A program made the position numbers and the translations under genes. The notes under the pieces were generated by a model, which was not told the DNA's origin, did not search any database, and saw nothing but the letters and a program-made list of their open reading frames with translations. Shown one piece after another: positions 6,761-15,079 of a stretch of DNA of 41,667 bases. The stretch comes from DAMCAP01 sp964369265 (GTDB lineage: Bacteria; Bacillota; Clostridia; Oscillospirales; Ruminococcaceae). The DNA lies in assembly GCA_964369265.1 (NCBI GenBank), contig CAYJEV010000004.1, positions 1 through 41,667 of the forward strand, in the 5' to 3' direction. Each line of letters starts with the position of its first letter. Position 1 is the first letter of the stretch.

Positions 6761-7855
6761 TTAAACATTAAATCTAAATAGAACAACATCGCCATCGCAG
6801 AAGACATATTCCTTGCCTTCAGAACGCACAAGACCTTTCTCTTTTGCAGCTGTCATTGAGCCACACTCAACTAGGTCAGTGTAAGCGATAACCTCTGCTC
6901 TAATGAAACCACGCTCAAAGTCAGTGTGGATTTTGCCAGCAGCTTGAGGAGCTTTAGTGCCTTTAGTGATAGTCCATGCTCTAATCTCTTGCTTACCAGC
7001 AGTTAGATAAGAGATAAGGCCAAGAAGATCATATCCAGCTTGAATTAGTCTATCAAGACCAGATTTATCTAGATTATATTCAGATAAGAACATTAGCTTA
7101 TCCTCGCCCTCCATTGTTGAGATATCCTCTTCAATCTTAGCGGAGATAGGCAAAATTAGAGAGCCTTCGCTTTGAGCAAGCTCTGCAACTTTTTGATAGA
7201 AAGGATTGTTTTCATAGCCATTTATTAAATCATCTTCGCTAATATTTGCAGCATAGATAACAGGCTTTAAGGATAATAAAGGCATATCTCCAAGCTCTTC
7301 AAGTTGCTCGGCAGTTAAGCCAAAAGCTCTAGCAGATTTACCTTCGGATAGATGTTCCTTTAGCTCTTTTAGCACATCAATTTGAGAAAGCAATTTTCTA
7401 TCAGATTTAGCAGCTTTGTTAACTCTATCTATCTTTCTTTCAACGATTTCAATGTCGCTAAAGATAAGCTCAAGATTGATAGTTTCAATATCTCTAATAG
7501 GATCAACGCTACCATCAACATGGACAATCTCGTTATCTTCAAAGCAACGAACCACATGAACAACAGCGTCAACCTCTCTAATGTTAGCAAGGAATTTGTT
7601 TCCAAGACCCTCGCCCTTAGATGCCCCTTTAACAAGACCAGCGATATCAACAAATTCAAGAACTGCTGGAATTACCTTGTTGCTATCATATAGCTTCTCA
7701 AGCACATAAAGACGCTCGTCTGGAACAGACACTACTCCAACATTTGGCTCAATTGTGCAGAAAGGATAGTTAGCTGATTGAGCACCAGCAGAAGTAATAG
7801 CGTTAAAAAGAGTGGATTTGCCAACATTCGGCAATCCTACCATACCTAATTTCAT
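6761..7855 (-). CDS. ychF: Redox-regulated ATPase/GTPase YchF (Obg-like ATPase 1 family)
   Basis: A 364-residue protein of the YchF/OLA1 family, a ribosome-associated P-loop NTPase of the Obg group that hydrolyses ATP. The G1 loop is GLPNVGKSTLF at residues 6-16. The switch region is NYPFCTIEPN, G3 is VDIAGLVKGASKGEG, and the G4 position reads NISE, in line with the NxxE that gives ATP preference in this family. The C-terminal TGS domain is complete (AWTITKGTKAPQAAGKIHTD). Length is normal for the family. The gene has its own ribosome binding site (GGAGG, 7862 region) and is divergent from the two-component operon. Confidence 0.96.
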   Translation of the reverse strand: MKLGMVGLPNVGKSTLFNAITSAGAQSANYPFCTIEPNVGVVSVPDERLYVLEKLYDSNKVIPAVLEFVDIAGLVKGASKGEGLGNKFLANIREVDAVVHVVRCFEDNEIVHVDGSVDPIRDIETINLELIFSDIEIVERKIDRVNKAAKSDRKLLSQIDVLKELKEHLSEGKSARAFGLTAEQLEELGDMPLLSLKPVIYAANISEDDLINGYENNPFYQKVAELAQSEGSLILPISAKIEEDISTMEGEDKLMFLSEYNLDKSGLDRLIQAGYDLLGLISYLTAGKQEIRAWTITKGTKAPQAAGKIHTDFERGFIRAEVIAYTDLVECGSMTAAKEKGLVRSEGKEYVFCDGDVVLFRFNV

Positions 7856-8002
7856 AAAAAACCTCCGAGTTAAAATATGTATTACAGCAACTATAATAAC
7901 ACATTATATCCCCAACTTGCAACAAAAGAATGAAAAAAAGCTAAAAATGAAAAAAATTCAAGCTATTCACCTTAAACTTTCAAAGATTATTAACAATAAA
8001 AA

Positions 8003-8032
8003 TTGACAAGACTATATATAAGAATGTATAAT
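8003..8032 (+). promoter_or_regulatory. Strong vegetative promoter of the two-component operon
   Basis: Perfect TTGACA (8003-8008) and perfect TATAAT (8027-8032), separated by 18 nt, about 110 bp before the response regulator start. The transcript would begin just before the structured leader at 8041. Confidence 0.7.
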
Positions 8033-8040
8033 AGAGCTAA

Positions 8041-8095
8041 GATTTTGTCGTTCACAATTTGGTGAAAGCGAACTAGAACGTTAGATAACAAAATC
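8041..8095 (+). promoter_or_regulatory. Structured leader of the two-component operon
   Basis: GATTTTGTCGTTC (8041-8053) pairs with GAACG (8076-8080) and, beyond a 7-nt bulge, ACAAAATC (8088-8095), a 13-bp stem. An alternative small hairpin TTCAC/GTGAA (8051-8055 with 8062-8066) uses part of the same arm. It lies directly downstream of the promoter in the 5' UTR. It could be a protein-binding or stability element. No known riboswitch class is recognised. Confidence 0.4.
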
Positions 8096-8145
8096 ACTTA
8101 ATATACAATAATAACAAATTATGAACAACTTAGGAGGAAGAAAAT

Positions 8146-8841
8146 ATGTCAATGGAAAGAATTTTAGTAGCTGATGATGATAAGAATATATGCGAACTTT
8201 TAAGACTATATTTAGAGAAAGAGCAGTACAGTGTTGCAATTGCAAACGATGGAAATGAAGCTATTTCTAAGTTTAATTCGCATAACCCAGATTTAGTTTT
8301 ACTAGATATTATGATGCCAGGCCTTGATGGATGGCAGGTTTGTAGAGAGATTAGAAAAAAATCTAACTGCCCAATTATTTTAGTATCAGCAAAGGGAGAA
8401 ACATTTGATAAGGTGTTAGGCTTAGAGCTTGGCGCTGATGATTATGTTGTTAAACCATTTGATGCTAAAGAAATTATAGCAAGAATTAAAGCTGTGTTAA
8501 GAAGAACTAGCGGCTCTGCTCCAATTGATCAGGATGTAAAGGAAGTTACATATGATCAGTTAGTGGTTAATATGACTAAGTATGAGCTAAAGGTTAATGG
8601 AGAGGTTGTTGATACACCTCCAAAGGAGCTTGAGCTTTTATTCCATCTTGCTTCAAATCCAAATCGTGTTTACACAAGAGATCAGCTTCTTGATGAGGTT
8701 TGGGGATTTGAGTATTATGGCGATTCAAGAACAGTAGACGTTCATATTAAAAGGCTTCGTGAGAAGCTTGAGGGCATTAGTGACCATTGGAGCTTAAAGA
8801 CTGTATGGGGAGTAGGATATAAGTTTGAAGCAAAGGAGTAA
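8146..8841 (+). CDS. OmpR/PhoB-family response regulator
   Basis: A 231-residue DNA-binding response regulator. The receiver domain (about residues 4-118) has the acidic pocket DDD at 10-12, the phosphoacceptor D54 in LVLLDIMMPG, Ser-84 in LVSAKG and Lys-106 in VVKPFD. The C-terminal winged helix (about 132-230) ends with the usual SRTVDVHIKRLREKL and GVGYKF. It is followed after 6 bp by its sensor kinase, whose Shine-Dalgarno is formed by the last codons of this gene. The target genes are unknown. The htrA-type protease downstream is an obvious candidate for regulation, as in envelope-stress systems, but this is only inferred from position. Confidence 0.92.
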   Translation: MSMERILVADDDKNICELLRLYLEKEQYSVAIANDGNEAISKFNSHNPDLVLLDIMMPGLDGWQVCREIRKKSNCPIILVSAKGETFDKVLGLELGADDYVVKPFDAKEIIARIKAVLRRTSGSAPIDQDVKEVTYDQLVVNMTKYELKVNGEVVDTPPKELELLFHLASNPNRVYTRDQLLDEVWGFEYYGDSRTVDVHIKRLREKLEGISDHWSLKTVWGVGYKFEAKE

Positions 8842-8847
8842 TAGCTA

Positions 8848-10314
8848 GTGAAGAAGTCGCTATTTGCAAGAATATTTTATATGTGTACAGGCATAACTCT
8901 TGCAAGTACACTTCTAGTTGGTGCAACCTTATTGGTGGTATCTATTGAGTATTTCAAGGGGGATATATATGCAAGCCTTGAAAGAAATAATAATAACGCA
9001 ATAGATGCCACTATAGATAACTATAGAGGAAATGATTATCTCTTTCTTGATGCAGAGGATTTAACAGAAGTATATAAGTCTTTATCAGTTGCGATAGGTG
9101 CTGACATATTTTTTGTTGACCATTCTGGAAACACACTTTTGTGTGATGATTATGGGAATTGCGAAATTCACAAAAATACAGTGCCACTAAACATAATGGC
9201 AGAACTATATCTTGAGGACGAGTATGAGGGAAGCTCAACTTTAGGCGAGATATATGATGAGGACCATTACGTCTATGCTCAAGGGGTTGTTTCGCAAAAC
9301 AAAACTATAGGCTATATGTTTGTAACTCAGCCTGATGCTGGTTCTGCTGCTTTGTTTGAGGATATAGTTTTAACTTTCATTTTCGGCACGCTTATTTTGT
9401 TGTTATGCTCATTTGTAGTTGTGTATTTGCTAACTGAAAAGCTAGTTAGTCCGCTAAGGCAGATGTCTAATGCTGCGACTAGCTTCGCAAAGGGAGATTT
9501 TAGCTTAAGAATACCACTAAATGGTGTTGATGAAGTTGATAAGCTTGCAATGGCATTTAATAATATGGCGACCTCTCTTTCGGAGCTTGAACTGACAAGA
9601 AGATCGTTTGTTGCAAATGTATCTCATGAGCTTAAAACTCCAATGACTTCTATTGGAGGCTTTATCGACGGAATACTTGATGGCACTATACCGCAATCTA
9701 GCAGCAAGCATTATTTAGAGCTTGTTTCTAGCGAGGTTAAAAGGCTTCATAGGCTGGTTGTTTCAATGCTTGGAATGGCTAGGATGGAGGCTGGTGAAAC
9801 TAAATTTGTTCCTCAAGCAGTCGATGCGCATTCAACAGTTTGTAGCACAATATTTACATTCGAGCACCAAATTGAATCTAAAAACATAGATGTGAGAGGG
9901 CTTGATGTAGAGAAGAAAATGGTTCTTGCAGACCCAGATCTTCTTCACCAAATTTTCTATAACTTATTTGAAAATGCAGTTAAATTTACTCCTGAAAATG
10001 GAACAATTGATGTTGAATACACTGTTAAAAATAAAATGATAAACATTTCAATTAAAAATTCAGGTGAAGGAATAGAAAAGGAAGATATACCAAGACTATT
10101 CGATAGATTTTATAAAACGGATAAATCAAGAGGTATTGATAAAAATGGTGTTGGGCTTGGGCTATATATAGTTAAGACCTTAGTTCATATGCAGGGCGGC
10201 GAGGTGTTTTTGAATAGTACCTATGGCGAATACACAGAATTTGTCATTTCAATGCCAGAATATGATCCAAAATCACCATCTGCAAAGCTAGTTAAGCCAC
10301 AAGAAATAAAATAG
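8848..10314 (+). CDS. Membrane sensor histidine kinase
   Basis: A 488-residue sensor kinase paired with the regulator upstream. Two membrane segments (about 11-33 and 173-195) frame an extracytoplasmic sensor region of about 140 residues with an acidic, aromatic-rich sequence. HAMP linker about 196-248, HisKA with phospho-His H260 in NVSHELKTP, and an HATPase domain with the N box NLFENAVKF, DRFYKTDKSR and GVGLGLYIVK. The start is GTG 8848, with AAGGAG 8 nt upstream. The topology resembles WalK/PhoR-like Firmicute kinases, but the sensor region lacks an identifiable PAS motif by eye, so the signal cannot be stated. Confidence 0.92.
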   Translation: MKKSLFARIFYMCTGITLASTLLVGATLLVVSIEYFKGDIYASLERNNNNAIDATIDNYRGNDYLFLDAEDLTEVYKSLSVAIGADIFFVDHSGNTLLCDDYGNCEIHKNTVPLNIMAELYLEDEYEGSSTLGEIYDEDHYVYAQGVVSQNKTIGYMFVTQPDAGSAALFEDIVLTFIFGTLILLLCSFVVVYLLTEKLVSPLRQMSNAATSFAKGDFSLRIPLNGVDEVDKLAMAFNNMATSLSELELTRRSFVANVSHELKTPMTSIGGFIDGILDGTIPQSSSKHYLELVSSEVKRLHRLVVSMLGMARMEAGETKFVPQAVDAHSTVCSTIFTFEHQIESKNIDVRGLDVEKKMVLADPDLLHQIFYNLFENAVKFTPENGTIDVEYTVKNKMINISIKNSGEGIEKEDIPRLFDRFYKTDKSRGIDKNGVGLGLYIVKTLVHMQGGEVFLNSTYGEYTEFVISMPEYDPKSPSAKLVKPQEIK

Positions 10315-10399
10315 AGTTTCGCATTTAGCTTTGTTTTAATTAAATTAATAAAATATTGCTTAATAAACTAAAATTATTTTTATAATTATTCTTTTGATG

Positions 10400-10428
10400 T
10401 TTACAACCTTTTGTTATACTAATATAGA
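10400..10428 (+). promoter_or_regulatory. Promoter candidate for the HtrA protease gene
   Basis: TTTACA (10400-10405) and TATAGA (10423-10428) are 17 nt apart, with about 50 nt of leader before the ATG at 10487. The match is moderate. The protease gene may also be read from the two-component operon, since no terminator is evident between 10315 and 10400. Confidence 0.4.
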
Positions 10429-10486
10429 ATAATGGATATAAATATGAAGTAGCAGTTTTTTCGCTATTTCAAAGGAGGAAAATACG

Positions 10487-11983
10487 ATGAATGATATCAA
10501 CAAACCAGAAGATTATAACAACAACCCTGTTGAATCTCCTAACAACACTCAGCCACACAATCAAAATAATGACCAAGCACCGACATATTATGCGCAGGAG
10601 CAGTCATCACAACAGCCTACCTATAATAACTATAACAATAACCCACAACAAAACAGCGAAGGTTCTCCTGTTGAGCCTCCAAAAACTCCAGAGCAGATAC
10701 GCAATAGCTGGAGTTACAGCCCAAATGCACAAAATGGTGCAAATGATTTTAACACACCACCACAACCTAATCCACAATGGAGCTATAACGAATATAAGGA
10801 AGCTGAAAGAGTGGAGATTGAGAGAAAACGCAAAAGCGGTAGATCGCTTGCTATTGTTGGTGGACTGCTAGTTAGTGTAGTGCTTATATACTTTGCAGCA
10901 CTCGGAATGTACTATGCTTTTGCCGATAATAGCACAGACATGCCAATGGCAAGCGGAGATAGCCCAGCAGTAAACACTTCTTCAACACCTACTATAACTC
11001 TAACAGACCCTCCAGCTAATTCTAATGAGCAAGCTCCTGTTATTTCTGATGGGCCGTTAGAAACAAAGGAAATAATTAAGAAGGTTAAGCCATCAACAGT
11101 TGGTATTGAAGTATATGCTAACAATAGCATAACTCCAACTAATGGCGGTACAGGCATTATACTAGATGAGAGCGGATATATTGTAACAAATGCCCATGTT
11201 GTTCAAGATGCAACTGGTATTGCAGTTTATTTAGATAATGGCGAGTCATACTTTGCTGAACTAATTGGTTCTGACAGCAAAACTGACCTTGCTGTTATAA
11301 AGATAGAAGCAGATGGTCTAGTACCAGCAACTTTAGGTAACTCTGCTGTGCTAGAAGATGGAGATTATGTTGTTGCTATTGGAAACCCAGGTGGCTTAGA
11401 GCTTGGCGGCACGACAACAGACGGTATTGTTTCTAGCGCAAACAGACAGTTTAAAACTGAAACTGGTCAAACAACTACCTATATTCAAACTAATGCTGCT
11501 ATTAACCCTGGTAACTCAGGCGGACCTCTAATTAACGAATATGGCCAAATTATTGGTATCAACACAGCAAAGATTTCTGATGTTGAGTATGAGGGAATTG
11601 GCTTTGCTATTCCAATCAATGAAGCTCAACCAATAATCAATGAGCTAATCTCACATGGCTATGTTTCTGGGCGTTCTAAGCTTGGTATAACAGGCGTTGA
11701 AGTTGTTGAGTTTGTTAGCATAAGAGATAACATTCCTCAAGGAATTGCTATTTATTCTGTTGACCCAACTTCTCAGTTAAGCACACAAGGCATTGCTAGA
11801 AATGATATTCTTATTGGGCTTGATGATATGGATATTAAGTCGTTTGATGATGTTAGCAACTTTCTTGAAACAAAAAAGCCTGGCGATACAGTTTCATTAA
11901 CTTTATATCGTCCTCAAGGCACAACAGGTGCTGGCAATGAATTCACAGTAACAACTGTACTGCTTGAAGATATTGAACAATAA
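10487..11983 (+). CDS. Membrane-anchored HtrA/DegP-family serine protease with PDZ domain
   Basis: A 498-residue trypsin-like protease for quality control of secreted and envelope proteins. The first 118 residues are a cytoplasmic tail very rich in Asn, Gln, Pro and Tyr. A single membrane segment follows (about 119-145), then a Ser/Thr/Pro linker. The protease domain carries catalytic H237 (TNAHVV), D267 (KTDLAVI) and S344 (NPGNSGGPL), and the PDZ domain covers about 395-490. The layout is that of HtrA/YkdA-type proteins of Firmicutes; the low-complexity tail is long. Good Shine-Dalgarno AAAGGAGG. It lies 172 bp downstream of the two-component genes and may belong to their regulon (inference). 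Confidence 0.93.
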   Translation: MNDINKPEDYNNNPVESPNNTQPHNQNNDQAPTYYAQEQSSQQPTYNNYNNNPQQNSEGSPVEPPKTPEQIRNSWSYSPNAQNGANDFNTPPQPNPQWSYNEYKEAERVEIERKRKSGRSLAIVGGLLVSVVLIYFAALGMYYAFADNSTDMPMASGDSPAVNTSSTPTITLTDPPANSNEQAPVISDGPLETKEIIKKVKPSTVGIEVYANNSITPTNGGTGIILDESGYIVTNAHVVQDATGIAVYLDNGESYFAELIGSDSKTDLAVIKIEADGLVPATLGNSAVLEDGDYVVAIGNPGGLELGGTTTDGIVSSANRQFKTETGQTTTYIQTNAAINPGNSGGPLINEYGQIIGINTAKISDVEYEGIGFAIPINEAQPIINELISHGYVSGRSKLGITGVEVVEFVSIRDNIPQGIAIYSVDPTSQLSTQGIARNDILIGLDDMDIKSFDDVSNFLETKKPGDTVSLTLYRPQGTTGAGNEFTVTTVLLEDIEQ

Positions 11984-11991
11984 TAAAAGTT

Positions 11992-12016
11992 TAGGCTAGG
12001 GAATTTCCCTAGCCTA
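11992..12016. terminator. Bidirectional terminator after htrA
   Basis: Perfect 10-bp arms TAGGCTAGGG (11992-12001) and CCCTAGCCTA (12007-12016) with a 5-nt loop, between convergent genes. A-rich before and T-rich after, so it can stop both the protease transcript and the membrane protein gene on the other strand. Confidence 0.75.
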
Positions 12017-12028
12017 TTATATTGCCGT

Positions 12029-12469
12029 TTAATCTTTAGTTAATTTGTTGAGAGAGATTTTGATAGCTGTTATGAAAGCAGCATAGAAATTATATATTGA
12101 TAAAAATACAATTCCAGACGAGGAGGTTATGGCATTGTTATAATAAAAATAATCGAAACCATCCTTTGAAATATGGCTTAAAATTGGAAGCAGAGTAATT
12201 ATACCAGCAAAGAGAAAAGCAAGGAGGTTATTTCGTGCAGACCTCGGCTCAATGGCAATGTAAGCATTTTTGAAGGTGGTTACTGTTATAAAAAAAGCTG
12301 TGACAATTGTTATAATAGCTAGGGCTTGAACAGTTGGTGGTGCCCAAACGTGAACACTTTCAACGTAAACGGCATTTATAAACATTAGAATAAAAGTTAG
12401 TCCTAAAGATATTCCTGCAACTTTATATCGTATACTTAGTTGATATTCATCAAATTGATTTTTAAACAT
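12029..12469 (-). CDS. Small four-helix membrane protein, partner of an XRE regulator
   Basis: I do not recognise the exact family. The 146-residue protein begins MFKNQFDEYQLSIRYK, a pattern of Firmicute small membrane proteins (DExQ...R at the N-terminus) that commonly follow a 65-70-residue XRE regulator. Four hydrophobic segments lie at about 17-36, 44-65, 80-98 and 116-136. It sits 90 bp downstream of the XRE gene, same strand, with AAAGGAAG before the ATG. The pair probably forms one regulated unit. The function is unknown. Confidence 0.75.
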   Translation of the reverse strand: MFKNQFDEYQLSIRYKVAGISLGLTFILMFINAVYVESVHVWAPPTVQALAIITIVTAFFITVTTFKNAYIAIEPRSARNNLLAFLFAGIITLLPILSHISKDGFDYFYYNNAITSSSGIVFLSIYNFYAAFITAIKISLNKLTKD

Positions 12470-12559
12470 AGTGATTCTTCCTTTCAGTTAATAGTATTTC
12501 AAAAGATTTTACACAGTCAGCAAGCTTAATATTCTGATATAAGCTTAGCTAGCTAATAT

Positions 12560-12757
12560 CTAATCTTCCCAAAACAGCTCGTCTAAAGTTTTGCCTAGTG
12601 CTTTTGCAATTGCAATGCATAGTTTAATTGTGGGGTTGTAATCGCCTTTTTCAATAGCGTTTATAGTTTGTCTGCTAACTCCTATTTTTTCTGCTAGCTC
12701 TGCCTGAGTTATATCGAGAGCAGCTCTTGCAGACTTTAATTTTAAATTTTTGACCAT
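12560..12757 (-). CDS. XRE-family transcriptional regulator
   Basis: A 65-residue protein consisting of a single Cro/C1-type helix-turn-helix: the recognition unit is TQAELAEKIGVSRQTINAIEKGDYNPTI, and the protein ends LGKTLDELFWED, as in YozG/SinR-like one-domain regulators. It is transcribed from a strong promoter with a 9-bp direct repeat around it, suggesting autoregulation. The membrane protein downstream is the likely co-regulated partner. Such pairs are widespread in Firmicutes and usually of unknown purpose. Confidence 0.92.
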   Translation of the reverse strand: MVKNLKLKSARAALDITQAELAEKIGVSRQTINAIEKGDYNPTIKLCIAIAKALGKTLDELFWED

Positions 12758-12780
12758 ATATCCACTCTCCTTCTATAATT

Positions 12781-12819
12781 ATTATAATCTATATATTACT
12801 AAAAGTCAAGTATATATTA
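12781..12819 (-). promoter_or_regulatory. XRE gene promoter with direct-repeat operator
   Basis: On the minus strand TTGACT (12804-12809) and TATAAT (12781-12786) are 17 nt apart. The 9-mer TATATATTA occurs at 12790-12798 and 12811-12819, a period of 21 bp or two helical turns. The copies lie on both sides of the -35 element, where a bound XRE dimer would block RNA polymerase. Operator function is inferred. Confidence 0.6.
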
Positions 12820-12865
12820 CATTTGATCTTATGAAACTGACTATATAAGCATTAAAAATAAAATA

Positions 12866-12893
12866 GTGCTAGAATGCAAAAGCACTCTAGCAC
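12866..12893 (-). terminator. Terminator of the SEC-C protein gene
   Basis: GTGCTAGA (12866-12873) pairs with TCTAGCAC (12886-12893), the stem continuing as TGC/GCA around an AAAA loop. On the minus strand it is followed by a T-rich run, 10 bp after the stop of the SEC-C gene. Confidence 0.75.
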
Positions 12894-12902
12894 AAATCTT
12901 AA

Positions 12903-14114
12903 TTATTTATCTCCGCAACATTTCTTATACTTTTTCCCGCTACCACAAGGGCAAGGATCGTTTCTGCCGACTTTATCTCCAGAAACAACAGGAAGCACAG
13001 GCTTAACAACCTTTCTTGAAGTAACTCTAGTCATACGTTGTGGTTTCTTTGGAGCATTAGCTCTTTGAGCCTCTCTAGCAGCCTCTAAACGTCTGTTTAG
13101 CTCTGCTCTAGTCATGCCCTTTCTATCCCAAGAGCGTGAATGATTGCTTAGGTTTCCAAGCAGAGGAGCAACCTCAGCAATTCTATTAAATCCAGCAGAC
13201 ACAAGCATATCAACTAGATTGTTTGCGCCAGCGCCAGAAGCAGCAGCCACACAGATAGCATTTGCAAGATGGTCAGCAACAGCCTTATTGGAAATTCTGG
13301 AGTTTAGGTAAGAGAAGATTGCGTTAGTATGAGGAGTTCTCTCATAATAGTTAGGATCTTCATATCTTAAAAATTCATTTGGACCAGGAACAAATCTCGC
13401 TCTATCAACACCAGGACCCATTAGCTTTTTTAAAAGCTCTGGATGGTTTTCAATGATTTCATTATATACAACATAACCCTCATGCTCTGAGAAGTATTCG
13501 CTCTTTGCAGCCTTAACAGCGGCAGTCACATCTTTTTCAGTAATAGCTTGCTTAGTTAGGAAGTTATATATACTAACAAACTCGCTAGTAGCTAAAGCGC
13601 CGTATAGATTAACAGCAGATTTTAGATATTTCTTTAATAGCTCTTTGTCTGTTTTAGCTGGTGCAGTTTCAGCCTTATCTTCAGCCTTTGTTTTAGTTGT
13701 TTTTGCTTTTGAAGCAAGAGCAGCCTTAACATCTTCGCTAACAACAGCGATAACTTCATCGCTAACAATATAAAGCTGAACTAAAGAGTAATTCATAAAA
13801 TACTCAATGTTAGCTAAATCTTTTTCTTTTAAGGATAGTGTATCAGCTTTAGCGATTTTATTAAAAAGTGTTTTCTGCTCCTTAGCAGAATTAGAAACAA
13901 TCTCTTTAATAAGGCTTGTATCCTTCATTGCTTCAGTTATGGAGGAGATAAGCTCCTCTTTTTCCATTTTAGTGTATTTCTTTACAGAGTACAGTTTTGC
14001 AATTTCACGAAGTTTTGTTACATTCTTTAAATTAAGCATGTCAGAAAGCTTAGCAGATGGTTCAGCTTGAACTGCTATCTTTTTTGCTGCTTCAACAACA
14101 GAATTTTTACTCAA
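12903..14114 (-). CDS. SEC-C zinc-motif protein with Rho-N/SAP-like N-terminus
   Basis: A 403-residue protein ending in a complete SEC-C motif (GRNDPCPCGSGKKYKKCCG), the zinc-binding tail found in SecA and many other proteins. The N-terminal part (about residues 20-65, NVTKLREIAKLYSVKKYTKMEKEELI) resembles a Rho N-terminal or SAP-like helical domain. The middle is helical and unassigned. I place the start at TTG 14114, with AGGAG at 8-nt spacing. The longer frame from ATG 14174 has no ribosome binding site and its extra 20 residues look non-coding. The function is unknown; nucleic-acid or ribosome association is a guess from the two end domains. Confidence 0.8.
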   Translation of the reverse strand: MSKNSVVEAAKKIAVQAEPSAKLSDMLNLKNVTKLREIAKLYSVKKYTKMEKEELISSITEAMKDTSLIKEIVSNSAKEQKTLFNKIAKADTLSLKEKDLANIEYFMNYSLVQLYIVSDEVIAVVSEDVKAALASKAKTTKTKAEDKAETAPAKTDKELLKKYLKSAVNLYGALATSEFVSIYNFLTKQAITEKDVTAAVKAAKSEYFSEHEGYVVYNEIIENHPELLKKLMGPGVDRARFVPGPNEFLRYEDPNYYERTPHTNAIFSYLNSRISNKAVADHLANAICVAAASGAGANNLVDMLVSAGFNRIAEVAPLLGNLSNHSRSWDRKGMTRAELNRRLEAAREAQRANAPKKPQRMTRVTSRKVVKPVLPVVSGDKVGRNDPCPCGSGKKYKKCCGDK

Positions 14115-14174
14115 AGCAAATTTCTCCTTATATTCAAGTATTTTAAGCCGAAACAAGTAAAATCGGCATTCCAA

Positions 14175-14421
14175 TTCACATTATAACATATAATTTCAGA
14201 AAATACAAATAAAAATTAAAAATAGATACATTTCGATTAAAAAAGTTTACAATTTATAAGCGAGTTATTGTTTATAGCAGCAGTGCTCAAAATGATAGGC
14301 GATGGAATATAGGAAAATATCTTAAACTATAAAAAATTGACCATTACTACAAAAACTTATTTTGCATAGTTATGGTCAACCTTTATGTAATAATATTGGG
14401 GAAGTTAAGGCATATTATAAA
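14175..14421. other. Intergenic stretch with a perfect 8-bp inverted repeat
   Basis: No gene is seen. TTGACCAT (about 14337-14344) and ATGGTCAA (about 14373-14380) form a long-loop hairpin about 40 bp beyond the end of the membrane protein gene. It could be a weak terminator for that gene. Nothing else is recognisable. Confidence 0.35.
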
Positions 14422-14862
14422 TTAGCTGCTTCTTTTAAAAATCATTCGATAACCTAATATTAGTAAGTAAAAAATAAAGCTATAAAGCACATTAAACCAT
14501 AAACCTACCACAGCATTTGCATCATTCAAAAGCGAAACGCCATCTATATATGGATAAAAAGTTATGTAGCNNNNNNNNNNCACAAGAAAGCTTTGAGTAG
14601 CTAAAAGAATTATTCCTGTGTATTTAATTCCCCATCGCTTTATAAGCAAGTTGAGTAAAGGGGTGTATATAAACATCCATACGAAAAAATTCCCTGAACC
14701 AAACTGATATATACTCATCACCGCCATCGTTATCATATACCATATTGGTATTTCAACAACATCTCGTGTCAAAAAATATATTACTGACATTGTGCAGCCG
14801 ATATATGATGTCGTCAAATATAGGAGTATTATCCAAGCATCTTTTTTGATAATTTGTTTCAT
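14422..14862 (-). CDS. Polytopic membrane protein interrupted by an assembly gap
   Basis: I do not recognise the family. About 146 residues as shown, with hydrophobic segments at about 9-31, 38-58, 58-76, 80-95 and 118-140, and a basic C-terminus. Ten N at 14571-14580 fall in the middle (residues about 95-98). The frame happens to continue across them, but a ten-base run is a conventional placeholder, so the true number of missing bases is unknown and the protein may be longer or differently framed. A multi-helix membrane protein is certain; nothing more can be said. Confidence 0.6.
   Translation of the reverse strand: MKQIIKKDAWIILLYLTTSYIGCTMSVIYFLTRDVVEIPIWYMITMAVMSIYQFGSGNFFVWMFIYTPLLNLLIKRWGIKYTGIILLATQSFLVXXXXYITFYPYIDGVSLLNDANAVVGLWFNVLYSFIFYLLILGYRMIFKRSS
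14571..14580. other. Assembly gap (ten N)
   Basis: Ten consecutive undetermined bases, the usual scaffold placeholder. The distance and even the continuity across it should not be trusted. Confidence 0.98.
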
Positions 14863-15031
14863 TTATTATGCTACTCTCGCTTTTAATTTATTATTAGTAT
14901 ACCATATAACGATTAATAAAATATCAAGAATTATTTAATGAAGCACAAATAATCTAAGTTGTAACATGTTGTGTGTGAATAATGTTAATACATAATTTTC
15001 CTCACAATGCTATTAGCATTAGATAATACTT

Positions 15032-15066
15032 AAAGGCGACGAGTGCAAAAAACACTCATCGCCTTT
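15032..15066 (-). terminator. Terminator of the S9 peptidase pair
   Basis: AAAGGCGA (15032-15039) pairs with TCGCCTTT (15059-15066), the stem extending through GAGTG/CACTC around an A-rich loop. It sits 14 bp after the stop of the second peptidase gene on the minus strand. The T-run is short. Confidence 0.7.
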
Positions 15067-15079
15067 AATTTTTCTAATA

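Noticed and set aside
7382..7693. Plus-strand open frame of 103 codons opposite ychF.
   Set aside because: It lies wholly within the conserved ychF coding region, has no ribosome binding site and its product is low-complexity; it is a shadow of the real gene.
10491..10871. 126-codon frame inside the start of the HtrA gene.
   Set aside because: It is the +1 frame of the Asn/Gln-rich tail; the long open frame comes from the repeated codons.
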